Positions 47,455-56,070 of a DNA stretch of 64,000 nucleotides are shown one piece after another; the first letter of the stretch is position 1, and the number at the start of each line of letters is the position of its first letter. Below the pieces are notes generated by a model. That model saw nothing but the letters and a program-made list of their open reading frames with translations. It was not told the origin of the DNA and ran no database searches. Both the position numbers and the translations under genes were made by a program. Origin of the DNA: an uncultured Pseudomonadota bacterium (GTDB lineage Bacteria; Myxococcota_A; UBA796; SXON01); the NCBI GenBank assembly GCA_903875225.1, contig CAIQVJ010000112.1, forward strand, positions 207,716 through 271,715. The letters are read 5' to 3'.

Positions 47455-49302
47455 TCAGTACCCGAGGATCCGTCCCTGCGGGCCGAGGTAGGGCTCCGGC
47501 ACGTTCGGCAGGCCGTCGCCATCGGTGTCCGCCTGCCCCTGGCCATACTGCAGGAGCGCCTGCCACAGCTTGAGCTCCTGCACCCCGGCGGTGTCGGGAT
47601 CGGCGTCGAACCGCATCGCGTCGACGCTCGCGTAGGGGGCGCCGGTCGCGTCCTTCGGCGTGATGACGATCGCGTCGTACGTGAGGCCACCGAGGATGCC
47701 CATGAGGCTCGCGACGTAGGAGTCCACGGCGACGTGGTAGAGCTCGGTGTTCCCAGCGGAGCTGTCCATCGGCTCCCAGTCGGTGCCGTTCCAGCGATCG
47801 ATGCTGCGCGCCCGGTTGAACGTGCCGTGGCTCATGTCGAGGTTGCAGCGCAGGTTCGAGACCTCGATGAAGTAGTTGCAGCCGTAGCTGGGGGAGATCG
47901 AGGCGGTGACCTCGCACACGTCCAGCAGCTCCGCCGCGGTGACGTAGAAGTCCACCAGATCGTACCCGGGCACATCGTCGTTGCCCGAGCCGAGCGGGAG
48001 CACCCGGAAGACGTCGCTGAAGCTCTGGATCCCGGTGTTTCCGGCGAGCAGGTCGTCACGGACCACCCCCTGGCTCTCGAACCCGAAGTCGATGGGGTCG
48101 GAGGGGTGGTCCCCGTTCATCGTGGCGACGTAGGCGTCGGTGATGAAGTCGCCCATGCCGGATTCGGCGCACTGTGTGGTCATGACGTCGCCGGGGACGG
48201 TCATGATGGGCTCGGCGGTGGTGTGGCCGAGTGCCGCGAGCGGGCCCGCGTCGATCTCGGCCTGAAACCCGGCGATCACGTCGTTCGTGCCGGGGTCGCC
48301 CAGGATCGTGTCGTCGATCTCGTGCAGCGTGTACGACTCGAGCTCCAGCGTGGAGCCGTCCCACGCCATGTGGGCCTCGCCGAGGTAGCGCCCGTAGGCG
48401 CCCGCCTGCAGGATGGTCGTGCTTCCCTCGGTGAGGGTGTCGGGGAGCGCCGTGTGGCTGTGCCCGCCCACGATGAGGTTGATCCCGGGTGCTCCCCTCG
48501 CCAGGACGTTGTCCGGGGAGGTCGCGGGGTCCTCGGTCACGCCGCAGTGGGACAGCGCGACGATGACGTCGACGCCCTGCGATTGCAGGTCCGCGACTTC
48601 GGCGGTCGCGATGTCGGCCTGCGGGGCGAAGCTCGCGGGCGAGATCCCGGGGGTGATGGACTGTGCCTCGTCTCCGATCAGGCCGAACAGGCCGATCTTG
48701 AGCCCGTTGTCGAGGGTGAGCACCTTTGTGGACTGGATGCGACCGCTCTCGATCTCTGCCTGCAGGGCGTCATCTGCGGCGTCGTCGGCGCTGGGGACGA
48801 CGTTGGAGGCGACGATCGGCACGGTGACGCCCAGCTCGTCGGCCTTCTGGATCATGCTGCCGAGGAACCCGGGCCCCTGGTCGAACTCGTGGTTGCCGAG
48901 GGTGATGGCGTCGTAGCCGAGGAGCTGGAACATCTGCAGCTCGGCGGGGTCGGTCTGGGCCAGGAGCTGGAACACGTCGCCGTTCATCCAGTCGCCCGCG
49001 TCGAACAGGAGGACCTGGTCCGTGCTGGAAGCCCGGATCTGGCTCACGAGCGCCATCGTGCGCGCGACGCCGCCGACCGTCAGGTCGTCATTCAGGCTGT
49101 CGGGCGTGTACTCGGCGTTGGGCCCCCAACCGACGAGGTGGCTGTGCGTGTCGTTGGTGTGCAGGACGACGAAACGCAGCTTGCCATCTCCGGAATCGAC
49201 CGCGGAGTCGCTGTCCTGGGGCCCGGAGTCGTCTCCGGTGTCCTTGTGGGTGCAGCCGAGGAGCGAAAGGGACGGGAGGAGGAGGAGGAGGAGTGAGGAC
49301 AT
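47455..49302 (-). CDS. Bifunctional metallophosphatase / 5'-nucleotidase lipoprotein
   Basis: 615 aa, anchored to the envelope by MSSLLLLLLPSLSLLGC and an Asp/Ser tether. The metallophosphoesterase domain is complete: VVLHTNDTHSHLVGW (DxH), LLFDAGDWMNGD, ITLGNHEFDQGP (GNHE), VDVIVALSHCG and IVGGHSHTALPD. The C-terminal 5'-nucleotidase domain contains MGDFITDAYVATM and PLGSGNDDVPGYDLV. It would release phosphate and nucleosides from extracellular nucleotides. Next to it is an adenosine deaminase gene in the same direction, which fits purine salvage, although 138 bases separate them. Confidence 0.9.
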   Translation of the reverse strand: MSSLLLLLLPSLSLLGCTHKDTGDDSGPQDSDSAVDSGDGKLRFVVLHTNDTHSHLVGWGPNAEYTPDSLNDDLTVGGVARTMALVSQIRASSTDQVLLFDAGDWMNGDVFQLLAQTDPAELQMFQLLGYDAITLGNHEFDQGPGFLGSMIQKADELGVTVPIVASNVVPSADDAADDALQAEIESGRIQSTKVLTLDNGLKIGLFGLIGDEAQSITPGISPASFAPQADIATAEVADLQSQGVDVIVALSHCGVTEDPATSPDNVLARGAPGINLIVGGHSHTALPDTLTEGSTTILQAGAYGRYLGEAHMAWDGSTLELESYTLHEIDDTILGDPGTNDVIAGFQAEIDAGPLAALGHTTAEPIMTVPGDVMTTQCAESGMGDFITDAYVATMNGDHPSDPIDFGFESQGVVRDDLLAGNTGIQSFSDVFRVLPLGSGNDDVPGYDLVDFYVTAAELLDVCEVTASISPSYGCNYFIEVSNLRCNLDMSHGTFNRARSIDRWNGTDWEPMDSSAGNTELYHVAVDSYVASLMGILGGLTYDAIVITPKDATGAPYASVDAMRFDADPDTAGVQELKLWQALLQYGQGQADTDGDGLPNVPEPYLGPQGRILGY

Positions 49303-49440
49303 GCGGCGAACTAACCGAAATTCGTGCACGCTGGACGATGGCCGCCTCGGAGCCCACTGCCGGGCCCGCCCGCCTGCCCGGGCCCGCCCGCGCCAGGGAT
49401 CAGCGGCGTCTCACGGCCCCTGTCGGCGGCCGATCGGTGG

Positions 49441-50688
49441 CTACGCGCCGCCCTGGATCGCCGCATGCTCCCGCACGATGCGATCGTAGTAGTCGATGAC
49501 TCCGCGCACGTACAGGCGCTTGTCGGCGTAGGAGCCTGCGAAAAAGCTGCGCTTGAAGCCGTGGATCACGATGTCGCGCAGCTCCCGTTCCTGCACGCCG
49601 CAGTTGTCGACCGCGATCCGGATCTCGTTGCTGACCGTGGTGTGGGAGACCAGCCGGTTGTCGGTGCACAGCGCTACGGAGAGCCGGGCGTCGAGCATCT
49701 TGCGCAGCGCGTGCTCGCCGGCGGTGCGGATCGACGGGTTCGTCTGCAGGTTCGAGGTGATGCACACCTCCATCGTCACCCTGCGGTCTGCGATGTAGTC
49801 CGCGAGCGTGTTGGTGTAGGCCTCGCGGTCCTCCACCTTCGGGTCGGTGACCCGCTCGGGGGAGAAGAGCAGGTAGCCATGGCCGATCCGGTCTGCGTGC
49901 AGCTTGGTGATCGCCTGGAAGATGCTCTCCGCGCCGTAGGCCTCGCCGGCGTGCACGGTCTTGTGCATGAAGTGCTGGTGGGCGAAGTCGTAGGCGTCCT
50001 GATGGTCGATGGCCGGGTACCCGTCCTCCTGGCCGGCCAGGTCGAACCCGACGACCGGGATGCCCGCTTCGTCCCGTGCCCAGACCGCTTCGCGCGCAAG
50101 CTCCAGGCTCGCGAGGCCGAACACCTTCTTGCGCGGAGCCTTCGAGAGCGCGCGCATGAGCTGGCCGTAGTACGAAGAGAGATCGGCGTTGAACGCTCGC
50201 AGGGCGCAGACGATGATCCCATAGCGGAACTCCGGCTCCCCTTCGGGCATCACCGCGTTGATCTCCGCCTGCGCGCGTGCCATGCCGCTGTTCACGGCGA
50301 TCAGCACCTCGCGGCCATCCATGTCGTCGTGCTGGTGGAGCTGGGGCGCGAACCGCACCTCCACGTAGCGCACCCCCTCGTTCCAGTTGTCCATGGCGAA
50401 CTCATACGCGATCCGCTCGAGCGCCTCGCGGTCCTGCATCACGGCGCAGGTCCACGCGAAGCCCTGCAGGTATTCGCCGAGGTGCGCGTAGCTCTCCTTG
50501 AAGACGAGCTCGTTCATGCCCTGCTCGGTCATGCTCGGCAGCGCGACCCTGCGCTCGCGCGCGAGCTCGATCAGCGTCGGCACCCGCAGCGAGCCGTCGA
50601 GGTGGACGTGCAGATCGGCCTTCGGGAGGGCGCGGATCAGCGCGTCGGTGAGCGTCACGGGGGGCGGGGCGGGGCGGGTGGGCTGCAT
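49441..50688 (-). CDS. Adenosine deaminase
   Basis: Zinc hydrolase converting adenosine (or a related purine) to inosine. 415 aa. The metal and substrate motifs are present: DLHVHLDGSLR, RYVEVRFAPQLHQH, the catalytic Glu in TVHAGEAYG, SNLQTNPSIR, and CTDNRLVSHTTVSNE (metal Asp, in the TDN rather than TDD form). The start MQPTRPAPPPVTLTDALIRA at 50688 seems best; 50724 adds 12 residues. The protein is about 60-80 residues longer than the E. coli enzyme. Probably supplied with substrate by the nucleotidase-like lipoprotein downstream. Confidence 0.9.
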   Translation of the reverse strand: MQPTRPAPPPVTLTDALIRALPKADLHVHLDGSLRVPTLIELARERRVALPSMTEQGMNELVFKESYAHLGEYLQGFAWTCAVMQDREALERIAYEFAMDNWNEGVRYVEVRFAPQLHQHDDMDGREVLIAVNSGMARAQAEINAVMPEGEPEFRYGIIVCALRAFNADLSSYYGQLMRALSKAPRKKVFGLASLELAREAVWARDEAGIPVVGFDLAGQEDGYPAIDHQDAYDFAHQHFMHKTVHAGEAYGAESIFQAITKLHADRIGHGYLLFSPERVTDPKVEDREAYTNTLADYIADRRVTMEVCITSNLQTNPSIRTAGEHALRKMLDARLSVALCTDNRLVSHTTVSNEIRIAVDNCGVQERELRDIVIHGFKRSFFAGSYADKRLYVRGVIDYYDRIVREHAAIQGGA

Positions 50689-50752
50689 TGCTGCAGATAA
50701 TCCGAAGCGCTCCGCGGCGCTCACTCCCCGGGTCGGTCGTTCACCGGTGCCG

Positions 50753-51814
50753 CTACTTCGCCGCCCGCGCCATCTGATCGGCTTCCTCGTAGCTCACCAT
50801 GCGCCCCTGGGCCGGGTCCCACACGTCGAGCGCCAGGCAGGCGCGGATCGACGAGGGGGTCAGGTACACGCGATGCGGCGACTGCAGCTCGGGCATGCCG
50901 GCCATCGCCTCGGGCAACCGGTAGAACGGGATGCGGTGGTTGAGGTGGTGCACGTGGTGGTAGCCGATGTTGCCGGTGAACCAGTGCATCACCGGGCCCA
51001 TGTCCATCATGGAGCTGGAGTGCAGCGCTGCGAACGTGTACTCCCACTCGTGCCGGCCCTTGATCTGCATCTCGGGGAAGTTGTGCTGCGCATAGAACAG
51101 GTAGCTGCCGGCCGCCGTGGCGATCATCACGGGCAGCATGCCGGCGAAGAACGCGTTCCCCCAGCCGAACAGGAGGCCGAACGTGACGACGACGGCCGCG
51201 TGCCCGACGAGCGCGTAGATGCCGTCCCGGTGCTGGGACGGGTTGCGGCGGAACGGAGAGATGCACATGCCGAGCACGAAGACCGTGAAGTACCCGGCGA
51301 GCATCGTGACCGGGTGGCGGACGAGCTTGTAGTCGCGGCGTTGCGCCTCGGTCATCAGGCCCCACATGTCCACCGTCACGATCGGGTAGGAGCCGATGGA
51401 GGCGCCCACCATCTTGGCGGTGTGCTTGTGGTGGTAGTCGTGGGTCTGCTTCCACACGCTGGGGCCGGCCAGCACCCAGTAGCCGACCGCGTGCATGACG
51501 ATCTTGCCGAGCGTCGAACCCGTGAGCACGGCTCCGTGCAGATAGTCATGGTAGAAGATGAACAACCGGACGAGCGTGAGCCCGGCCAGCGCGGCCAGCA
51601 GGGTCTTGACCCCGAGGCCGAGCGCCAGCCCGCCCCAGGGTCCGAGCGCGGTGGCCGCCAGCGTGAACGGCGTGGCCACGATCGCCGCGAGCGCGCCGAC
51701 AAAAACCGCCAGCGCGACCGCGAGCAGCCGCCAGGTGCGGGCGCGATCCTCCGCCGCGTAGGGGTTTGACGCGCGGACCAGCTCTGGACCTGTACGCATT
51801 TCGTTCGACTCCAT
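50753..51814 (-). CDS. Membrane fatty acid desaturase
   Basis: 353 aa di-iron membrane enzyme with four or five hydrophobic helices. All three histidine boxes are visible: HDYLH at about residue 89, HDYHHKH at about 124 and HHVHHLNH at about 285. It introduces a double bond (or hydroxyl) into acyl chains, using a ferredoxin or similar donor. ATG 51814 and a second ATG five codons later are both possible. Transcribed alone or after the methyltransferase gene upstream (gap 218 bases). Confidence 0.9.
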   Translation of the reverse strand: MESNEMRTGPELVRASNPYAAEDRARTWRLLAVALAVFVGALAAIVATPFTLAATALGPWGGLALGLGVKTLLAALAGLTLVRLFIFYHDYLHGAVLTGSTLGKIVMHAVGYWVLAGPSVWKQTHDYHHKHTAKMVGASIGSYPIVTVDMWGLMTEAQRRDYKLVRHPVTMLAGYFTVFVLGMCISPFRRNPSQHRDGIYALVGHAAVVVTFGLLFGWGNAFFAGMLPVMIATAAGSYLFYAQHNFPEMQIKGRHEWEYTFAALHSSSMMDMGPVMHWFTGNIGYHHVHHLNHRIPFYRLPEAMAGMPELQSPHRVYLTPSSIRACLALDVWDPAQGRMVSYEEADQMARAAK

Positions 51815-51968
51815 TCAATCGGATGGGGCGCTTGTACTTGATGATTGAGGCGCGCACAAGTGCGATCTTCCTCTATTTTCGCTGACTGGCCGGTCGGTTT
51901 TCGACGTATGGGGTGTCGACGCGTCAATGCTTCATTCGATTCCACGTGACAGATCCGGCAGAATGATC

Positions 51969-51992
51969 CCGAGCGGGGGTGGGCGCTCGGGC
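51969..51992. promoter_or_regulatory. Inverted repeats between methyltransferase and desaturase genes
   Basis: CCCGAGCG / CGCTCGGG arms around an eight-base loop, closely followed (51997-52015) by TTTGAC-GGCCCT-GTCAAA. Read on the minus strand they come just after the methyltransferase stop and could terminate it; the T-run is only on the plus strand, so they could equally be regulator sites for the desaturase. Confidence 0.45.
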
Positions 51993-52032
51993 CGGGTTTT
52001 GACGGCCCTGTCAAACAGGCAGGTGTCGCCCG

Positions 52033-52899
52033 CTACACCACGGCTGTCACCACGAAGTTCGCCGGGTAGACGGTCCGCCCGTCGCGGATGTAGCGCCGCT
52101 CGAGCTCCGCAGCGTCGGCGACGTCGGTCACGCGCCACCCGTCGCGGCCCATGAAGTCGGAGACGTCCTCCGGGTCCATCGGGAAGGTGACGGGCTCCGA
52201 GATGAACGCGAGCAGCCCCGCGCTCAGGCGGCGGGCGGATGCGCCGAGCGTGTGGGCGTCGAGGTACCGGAAGTAGTCCATCGTGAGGCTGGAGCCGGGG
52301 GCCGCGAGCGCCCGGAGCGCGCCGAGCGTGCCGCGTACGGCCGCGCGGGAGAGGTACATCGAAACACCCTCCCAGGTGAAGAACGTGGGGCGGGTGGGGT
52401 CGAACCCGGCCGCGGTCAGCACGTCGTGGATCGACTGGGTCTGGAAGTCGATCGTCACGTAGGTGACGGCGGGGTTGAGCGGCGGGTCGGAGAACGTCTT
52501 GAGGATCTTCTGCTTTCGCGCAGCGGTGGTCGGGTAGTCCACCTCGAACACCCGCCGGCCCCCGAGGACTGGGGCGAGCCTGTGTCCGCGCGTGTCGTAG
52601 CCGGCGCCGAGGATGACCAGCTGCTCCACGGGGCGGCCGTCGGGATGCCCCGGGTTCCGGTCGGAGAGCGCGGCCCGGAGCTGATCGTCCATGTAGCGGT
52701 GCCGCGCCCGGATGTAGGTGGTGAGCTCGGGGAGCACCCGCCATGCCACCGCGGGCACGGTCAGGAGCGCTCGCCACGGGGGGGAGAGGAAGTGGCGGGC
52801 GTACGGGTCGTCGATCACCCGATCCGAGGGCGGCTTGAGCTGGTCGACCGCACGCATGAAACAGACGGCTTCAGCGGTGAGCGAGGGGCGGGTGTCCAT
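52033..52899 (-). CDS. Class I SAM-dependent methyltransferase (TIGR00027/LCMT type)
   Basis: 288 aa. The sequence order is that of leucine carboxymethyltransferase-like O-methyltransferases: SLTAEAVCFMRAVDQLKPPS, DRVIDDPYARHFL, the SAM motif VILGAGYDTRGHRL, then VFEVDYPTTAARKQKIL and TFFTWEGVSMYLS. Such enzymes in bacteria act on carboxyl groups of metabolites such as polyketide intermediates. Substrate unknown. No biosynthetic cluster is evident around it. Confidence 0.88.
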   Translation of the reverse strand: MDTRPSLTAEAVCFMRAVDQLKPPSDRVIDDPYARHFLSPPWRALLTVPAVAWRVLPELTTYIRARHRYMDDQLRAALSDRNPGHPDGRPVEQLVILGAGYDTRGHRLAPVLGGRRVFEVDYPTTAARKQKILKTFSDPPLNPAVTYVTIDFQTQSIHDVLTAAGFDPTRPTFFTWEGVSMYLSRAAVRGTLGALRALAAPGSSLTMDYFRYLDAHTLGASARRLSAGLLAFISEPVTFPMDPEDVSDFMGRDGWRVTDVADAAELERRYIRDGRTVYPANFVVTAVV

Positions 52900-52987
52900 C
52901 CGCGGCGGCTAATCCGAAACCGGCGGCGCGCTCGCCCGCGACCGGATCCCGGGCTACCCCGCGCACAACCCCCGCCCGGATGCCCAG

Positions 52988-53503
52988 ATGCCCCGCCCGC
53001 TCCCCCTCCTCCTCGCGCTGCCTCTCCTGCTCGTGCTCGCCGCCTGTGCCGGGAACGGCGCGGGCGCGGGCACCTGTGATGTCGGCACCCTCGACCCGGG
53101 GACCATCGAGGCGACGGTGGACGGGGAGGCATGGACCGGCGGGGCGACCACGTGGCTGCTCGCGGGGTCGAGCCTGCAGGTGAACAGCGAGTCGGCCGGC
53201 GGCTGGTGGCTCTCCGCCGTGGCGCAGGAGACCACGGCCGGCGCTGCGCTCGGGGATGCGGTGAGCGCCGGCTCCTGGCCCGCAGACGTGGACCTCCCGC
53301 CAGACGGCGGCACGGGAGGTTGGGTCACGTTCTACCCGGACTCGGGGGACTCCTACTCGACGAAGCAGGCCGATGGCGGGTCGTTGACCCTCGCCGGGGA
53401 AGACGGCACGGACCTGCTCGGCTGCTTCTCCTTCACCGCGGCGAACGGGGCGGGCGACGAGGTCACGGTCGAGTCCGGGGTGTTCCGGGCGACAGGGGGC
53501 TGA
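52988..53503 (+). CDS. Small lipoprotein of unknown function
   Basis: 171 aa. PLPLLLALPLLLVLAACAG is a lipoprotein signal. The mature domain begins GTIEATVDGEAWTGGATTWL, the pattern of DUF6252-like small beta-barrel lipoproteins (a 'xaxVDGxxW' opening), then alternating strands to VTVESGVFRATGG. The next gene starts three bases after the stop. Function unknown. Confidence 0.72.
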   Translation: MPRPLPLLLALPLLLVLAACAGNGAGAGTCDVGTLDPGTIEATVDGEAWTGGATTWLLAGSSLQVNSESAGGWWLSAVAQETTAGAALGDAVSAGSWPADVDLPPDGGTGGWVTFYPDSGDSYSTKQADGGSLTLAGEDGTDLLGCFSFTAANGAGDEVTVESGVFRATGG

Positions 53504-53505
53504 AG

Positions 53506-53922
53506 GTGGGTGGTGCGCTCTGGGTGCCGTTCGCGTTGCTCGACGCCCGGTTTGCGCCGAGCCTGCGCGCGCCCGCCGAGCCGTACATGGAGGTGGAGCC
53601 CGACCTTCAATGCGAGATCCAGCAGGGGCACCGCCGGCTGGCGGGCGGGTTCACGATCGCGGGCGGGCTCGCCATCATCGGGATCGGTGGTGCCGGATCG
53701 ATCCTCTACGCGCGCCAGGACGACGTCACGGCCCTCGGAGCGCTCGCGCTGAGCGGCGTGTTCTTCAACAGCGTCGCCGGAGGGGCCGTGGCGACGACCT
53801 TCGGGATCCGGCAGGTGGTCCGCGGGCGCCCCTCCAGGTGCCGCGACCCCCGCTACACCCGGCTGACCGAGCCCTCCGAGGACGGCCTCCCCGAGGGGGA
53901 CCTCTCGGACGACGACGACTGA
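53506..53922 (+). CDS. Small membrane protein of unknown function
   Basis: 138 aa from the GTG at 53506. Two strongly hydrophobic segments (GGFTIAGGLAIIGIGGAGSI and ALGALALSGVFFNSVAGGAV) form a helical hairpin; the C-terminus is acidic (PEGDLSDDDD). An N-terminal hydrophobic stretch (LWVPFALLDARF) may be a third. Probably co-transcribed with the lipoprotein before it. No family recognised. Confidence 0.6.
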   Translation: MGGALWVPFALLDARFAPSLRAPAEPYMEVEPDLQCEIQQGHRRLAGGFTIAGGLAIIGIGGAGSILYARQDDVTALGALALSGVFFNSVAGGAVATTFGIRQVVRGRPSRCRDPRYTRLTEPSEDGLPEGDLSDDDD

Positions 53923-53945
53923 CGGGCCCCCCTTGCAGGCGGGGC

Positions 53946-56048
53946 CTACTCGAACGTGCAGCCCGGATCAGCGTTCGCCTCGCCGAGCACGAGGTTTCGC
54001 ACCTGGACGTCGTCGCGTTGCCAGAAGCACAGCGTGTCGGCGTGATGCAGGTAGCCGTAGTCGTAGAAGGTCGGGTTCTCGAGCAGGCCCGTCAGCCGGG
54101 TCGGGTCGGGGTCGTGCAGATCGGCGTGGCGACGGGCGACGACGGCCTGTGCTTTGACGAACGTGCTCTCCGCCGCCTCGATGTCGGCCGCCGCCGTGGT
54201 CGTCGCTGATGTGGTCCCGTTCCCGTCTGCGTAGGCCAGCACCGCGTCGAGCACGGCGGTCATGTACTCGGCCCGCAGCGCGTCGATCTCGATCCCGTCC
54301 TCCACCTCGCGCTGCCAGACCGTGCCGTCGCTCGCGGCCTGCACGGGGGCGAGCAGATCCCGCGTGTCGACTCCAAGCTGGCGCAGGGGTTCGACGACGG
54401 TGGTCTTGAATGCGGCCCGATCGTCCGCCGACATCGCCACGATCTCGTCGAACGTGGGCCTGTCCGGCTGCCCGACGATCCCGGCGGAGCGCCCGATGTC
54501 CATGAACGCGTCCCGCCCCGCCATCCAGGGCGCCAGCCGCCCGACGATCAGGGCGCTCTCCTGCAGGTTGCCCAGTGCGATGATGCCGTCCTGCGTGGCC
54601 TGCGGCAGCGAGGGGAAGTCCGCGTGCACGGCGTCCTCCCAGGTCTCCGGCAACGACCAGCCCATCCGCAACACCGCGACGTCCGTCTGCCAGTAGCCCC
54701 ACTCCCAGCCGGAGGAGAAGGTGACGTGCTGGTCGAGCGGGTACCCCGCCTCGGACAATTCCTTCATGTCCTCAAACCGGCTCTTGATGTACACCGGCAT
54801 GTACAGCGGCACCGGGTTGTCGAACGCGCACCAGTAGGCGCTCTCCGGGAAGTAGGCGACGGGCTGGCCTGCATCCATGCGGTCCTCCAGGTACTGCCGG
54901 TGCTCGGAGAAGTCGTCGTGGCCATAGGCCCCGCCGGCGTCGTCGAAGAGCGTGTAGTACATCACGGTGTGGATGTACGGCACGATGGTCGGATCCGCGT
55001 ATTTGACGAGGAAGTAGTAGAGGATCTCCTGGTCGTCGTACGTCACCGTCTGGTTGGCGCCCACGTGGATCGTGGCGTCGGGCTCGATGTCGCGCCCCTC
55101 CTCGGCCGAGATCCCGCGCAGGACGTCTGCGAAGAGGTCGACGTTGTCGATGAACACGTCGGGGTCCTCGCCCGAGAACTCGCCGAAGGAGAGGTTCACC
55201 TTGTCGAAGGCGACGGATGGGCCGCCCGGTGGGTGCAGGAGGACGTGCAGGCGCTCGTCCATGGTCGCGCGCCGGTCGTCCTCGGGGGCCTCGGGGTCGT
55301 CGATCAGGTCGAACGCCTCCTGCAGGTTGGAGCCGCCGAAGAGCTGGATCCCGATCGCGGTTGTCACCCCCCGCTCGTGCGCGTAGTCCATCAGGGCGGC
55401 CGTGTGGTCGGCCCAGGCGGCGCCGTCGGACGAGGAGGTCAGGATGTCCTCGAGCCCGGGCCACTGAAGCTGGTTGCCGCGGTTCTTCACGAGCCAGTCG
55501 ACCACGCGCTCGGCGCGTTCCAGATTGTCGTCGCCGGGCATCCATGCGTCCTGCAGGAACTCGATCGGGTGCAGGGTGTGGGGGTCGAGACCGCGCACCG
55601 ACTGGTCCGGGATCCGGGGCTCGCCGTTCCAGTCGTACGGGCCCCACACGGTGGACGTGAGGTCCGCGGGGATCACGGTCTCCTCGGGGTGGTAGAACCC
55701 GTAGCCGCGCTGCTCCAGGGCGTCGGCCAGCGCGTACTGCGCGCCGAGCACGTCCCCACCGACCGCGTGGAAGCCGCGGTCCTCCTGCTCGGTGGTCGGG
55801 TCGCGCCCCGTGAGCGTGTAGCACCCCGAGGCGACGCCCCCGTCGATCGTGACGGTCAGGCCGTTCTCGTAGCGGCGTGCGACCCGGATCGCGTCGTCGG
55901 CGTCGTCGTCCTCGCTGACCGGCGCGAGCGTCACCCGGGGATCCCCGATGTCGTCGATGAAGTCCTGGAGGACGGGCGCGAGGTCCGGCGTGGTGGCGAC
56001 CACGATCCCGCCGTCATCATGGACACAGGCGAGCAGCAAGAGGAGCAT
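53946..56048 (-). CDS. Lipoprotein resembling glycoside-hydrolase barrels
   Basis: 700 aa. The very short signal MLLLLLAC puts the lipobox Cys at residue 8. After a small alpha/beta N-terminal part (GCYTLTGRDPTTEQEDRGFH; LADALEQRGYGFYHPEETVI), which resembles the non-catalytic N-domain of GH20/GH67-type enzymes, comes a long central barrel-like region. Examples are VRGLDPHTLHPIEFLQDAWM, NRGNQLQWPGLEDI and VNLSFGEFSGEDPDVFID. A helical C-terminus follows. It could be a surface glycan hydrolase, but catalytic residues cannot be named. Family unknown. Confidence 0.62.
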   Translation of the reverse strand: MLLLLLACVHDDGGIVVATTPDLAPVLQDFIDDIGDPRVTLAPVSEDDDADDAIRVARRYENGLTVTIDGGVASGCYTLTGRDPTTEQEDRGFHAVGGDVLGAQYALADALEQRGYGFYHPEETVIPADLTSTVWGPYDWNGEPRIPDQSVRGLDPHTLHPIEFLQDAWMPGDDNLERAERVVDWLVKNRGNQLQWPGLEDILTSSSDGAAWADHTAALMDYAHERGVTTAIGIQLFGGSNLQEAFDLIDDPEAPEDDRRATMDERLHVLLHPPGGPSVAFDKVNLSFGEFSGEDPDVFIDNVDLFADVLRGISAEEGRDIEPDATIHVGANQTVTYDDQEILYYFLVKYADPTIVPYIHTVMYYTLFDDAGGAYGHDDFSEHRQYLEDRMDAGQPVAYFPESAYWCAFDNPVPLYMPVYIKSRFEDMKELSEAGYPLDQHVTFSSGWEWGYWQTDVAVLRMGWSLPETWEDAVHADFPSLPQATQDGIIALGNLQESALIVGRLAPWMAGRDAFMDIGRSAGIVGQPDRPTFDEIVAMSADDRAAFKTTVVEPLRQLGVDTRDLLAPVQAASDGTVWQREVEDGIEIDALRAEYMTAVLDAVLAYADGNGTTSATTTAAADIEAAESTFVKAQAVVARRHADLHDPDPTRLTGLLENPTFYDYGYLHHADTLCFWQRDDVQVRNLVLGEANADPGCTFE

Positions 56049-56070
56049 GCGCCGAACGTATCGCCCGGAC

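Noticed and set aside
51837..52030. Sigma-54 or TetR-type operator upstream of the desaturase
   Set aside because: No GG-N10-GC site with TTGC was found, and the imperfect symmetric words (such as GACTGGCCGGTC) are too short and common in this G+C range to call.
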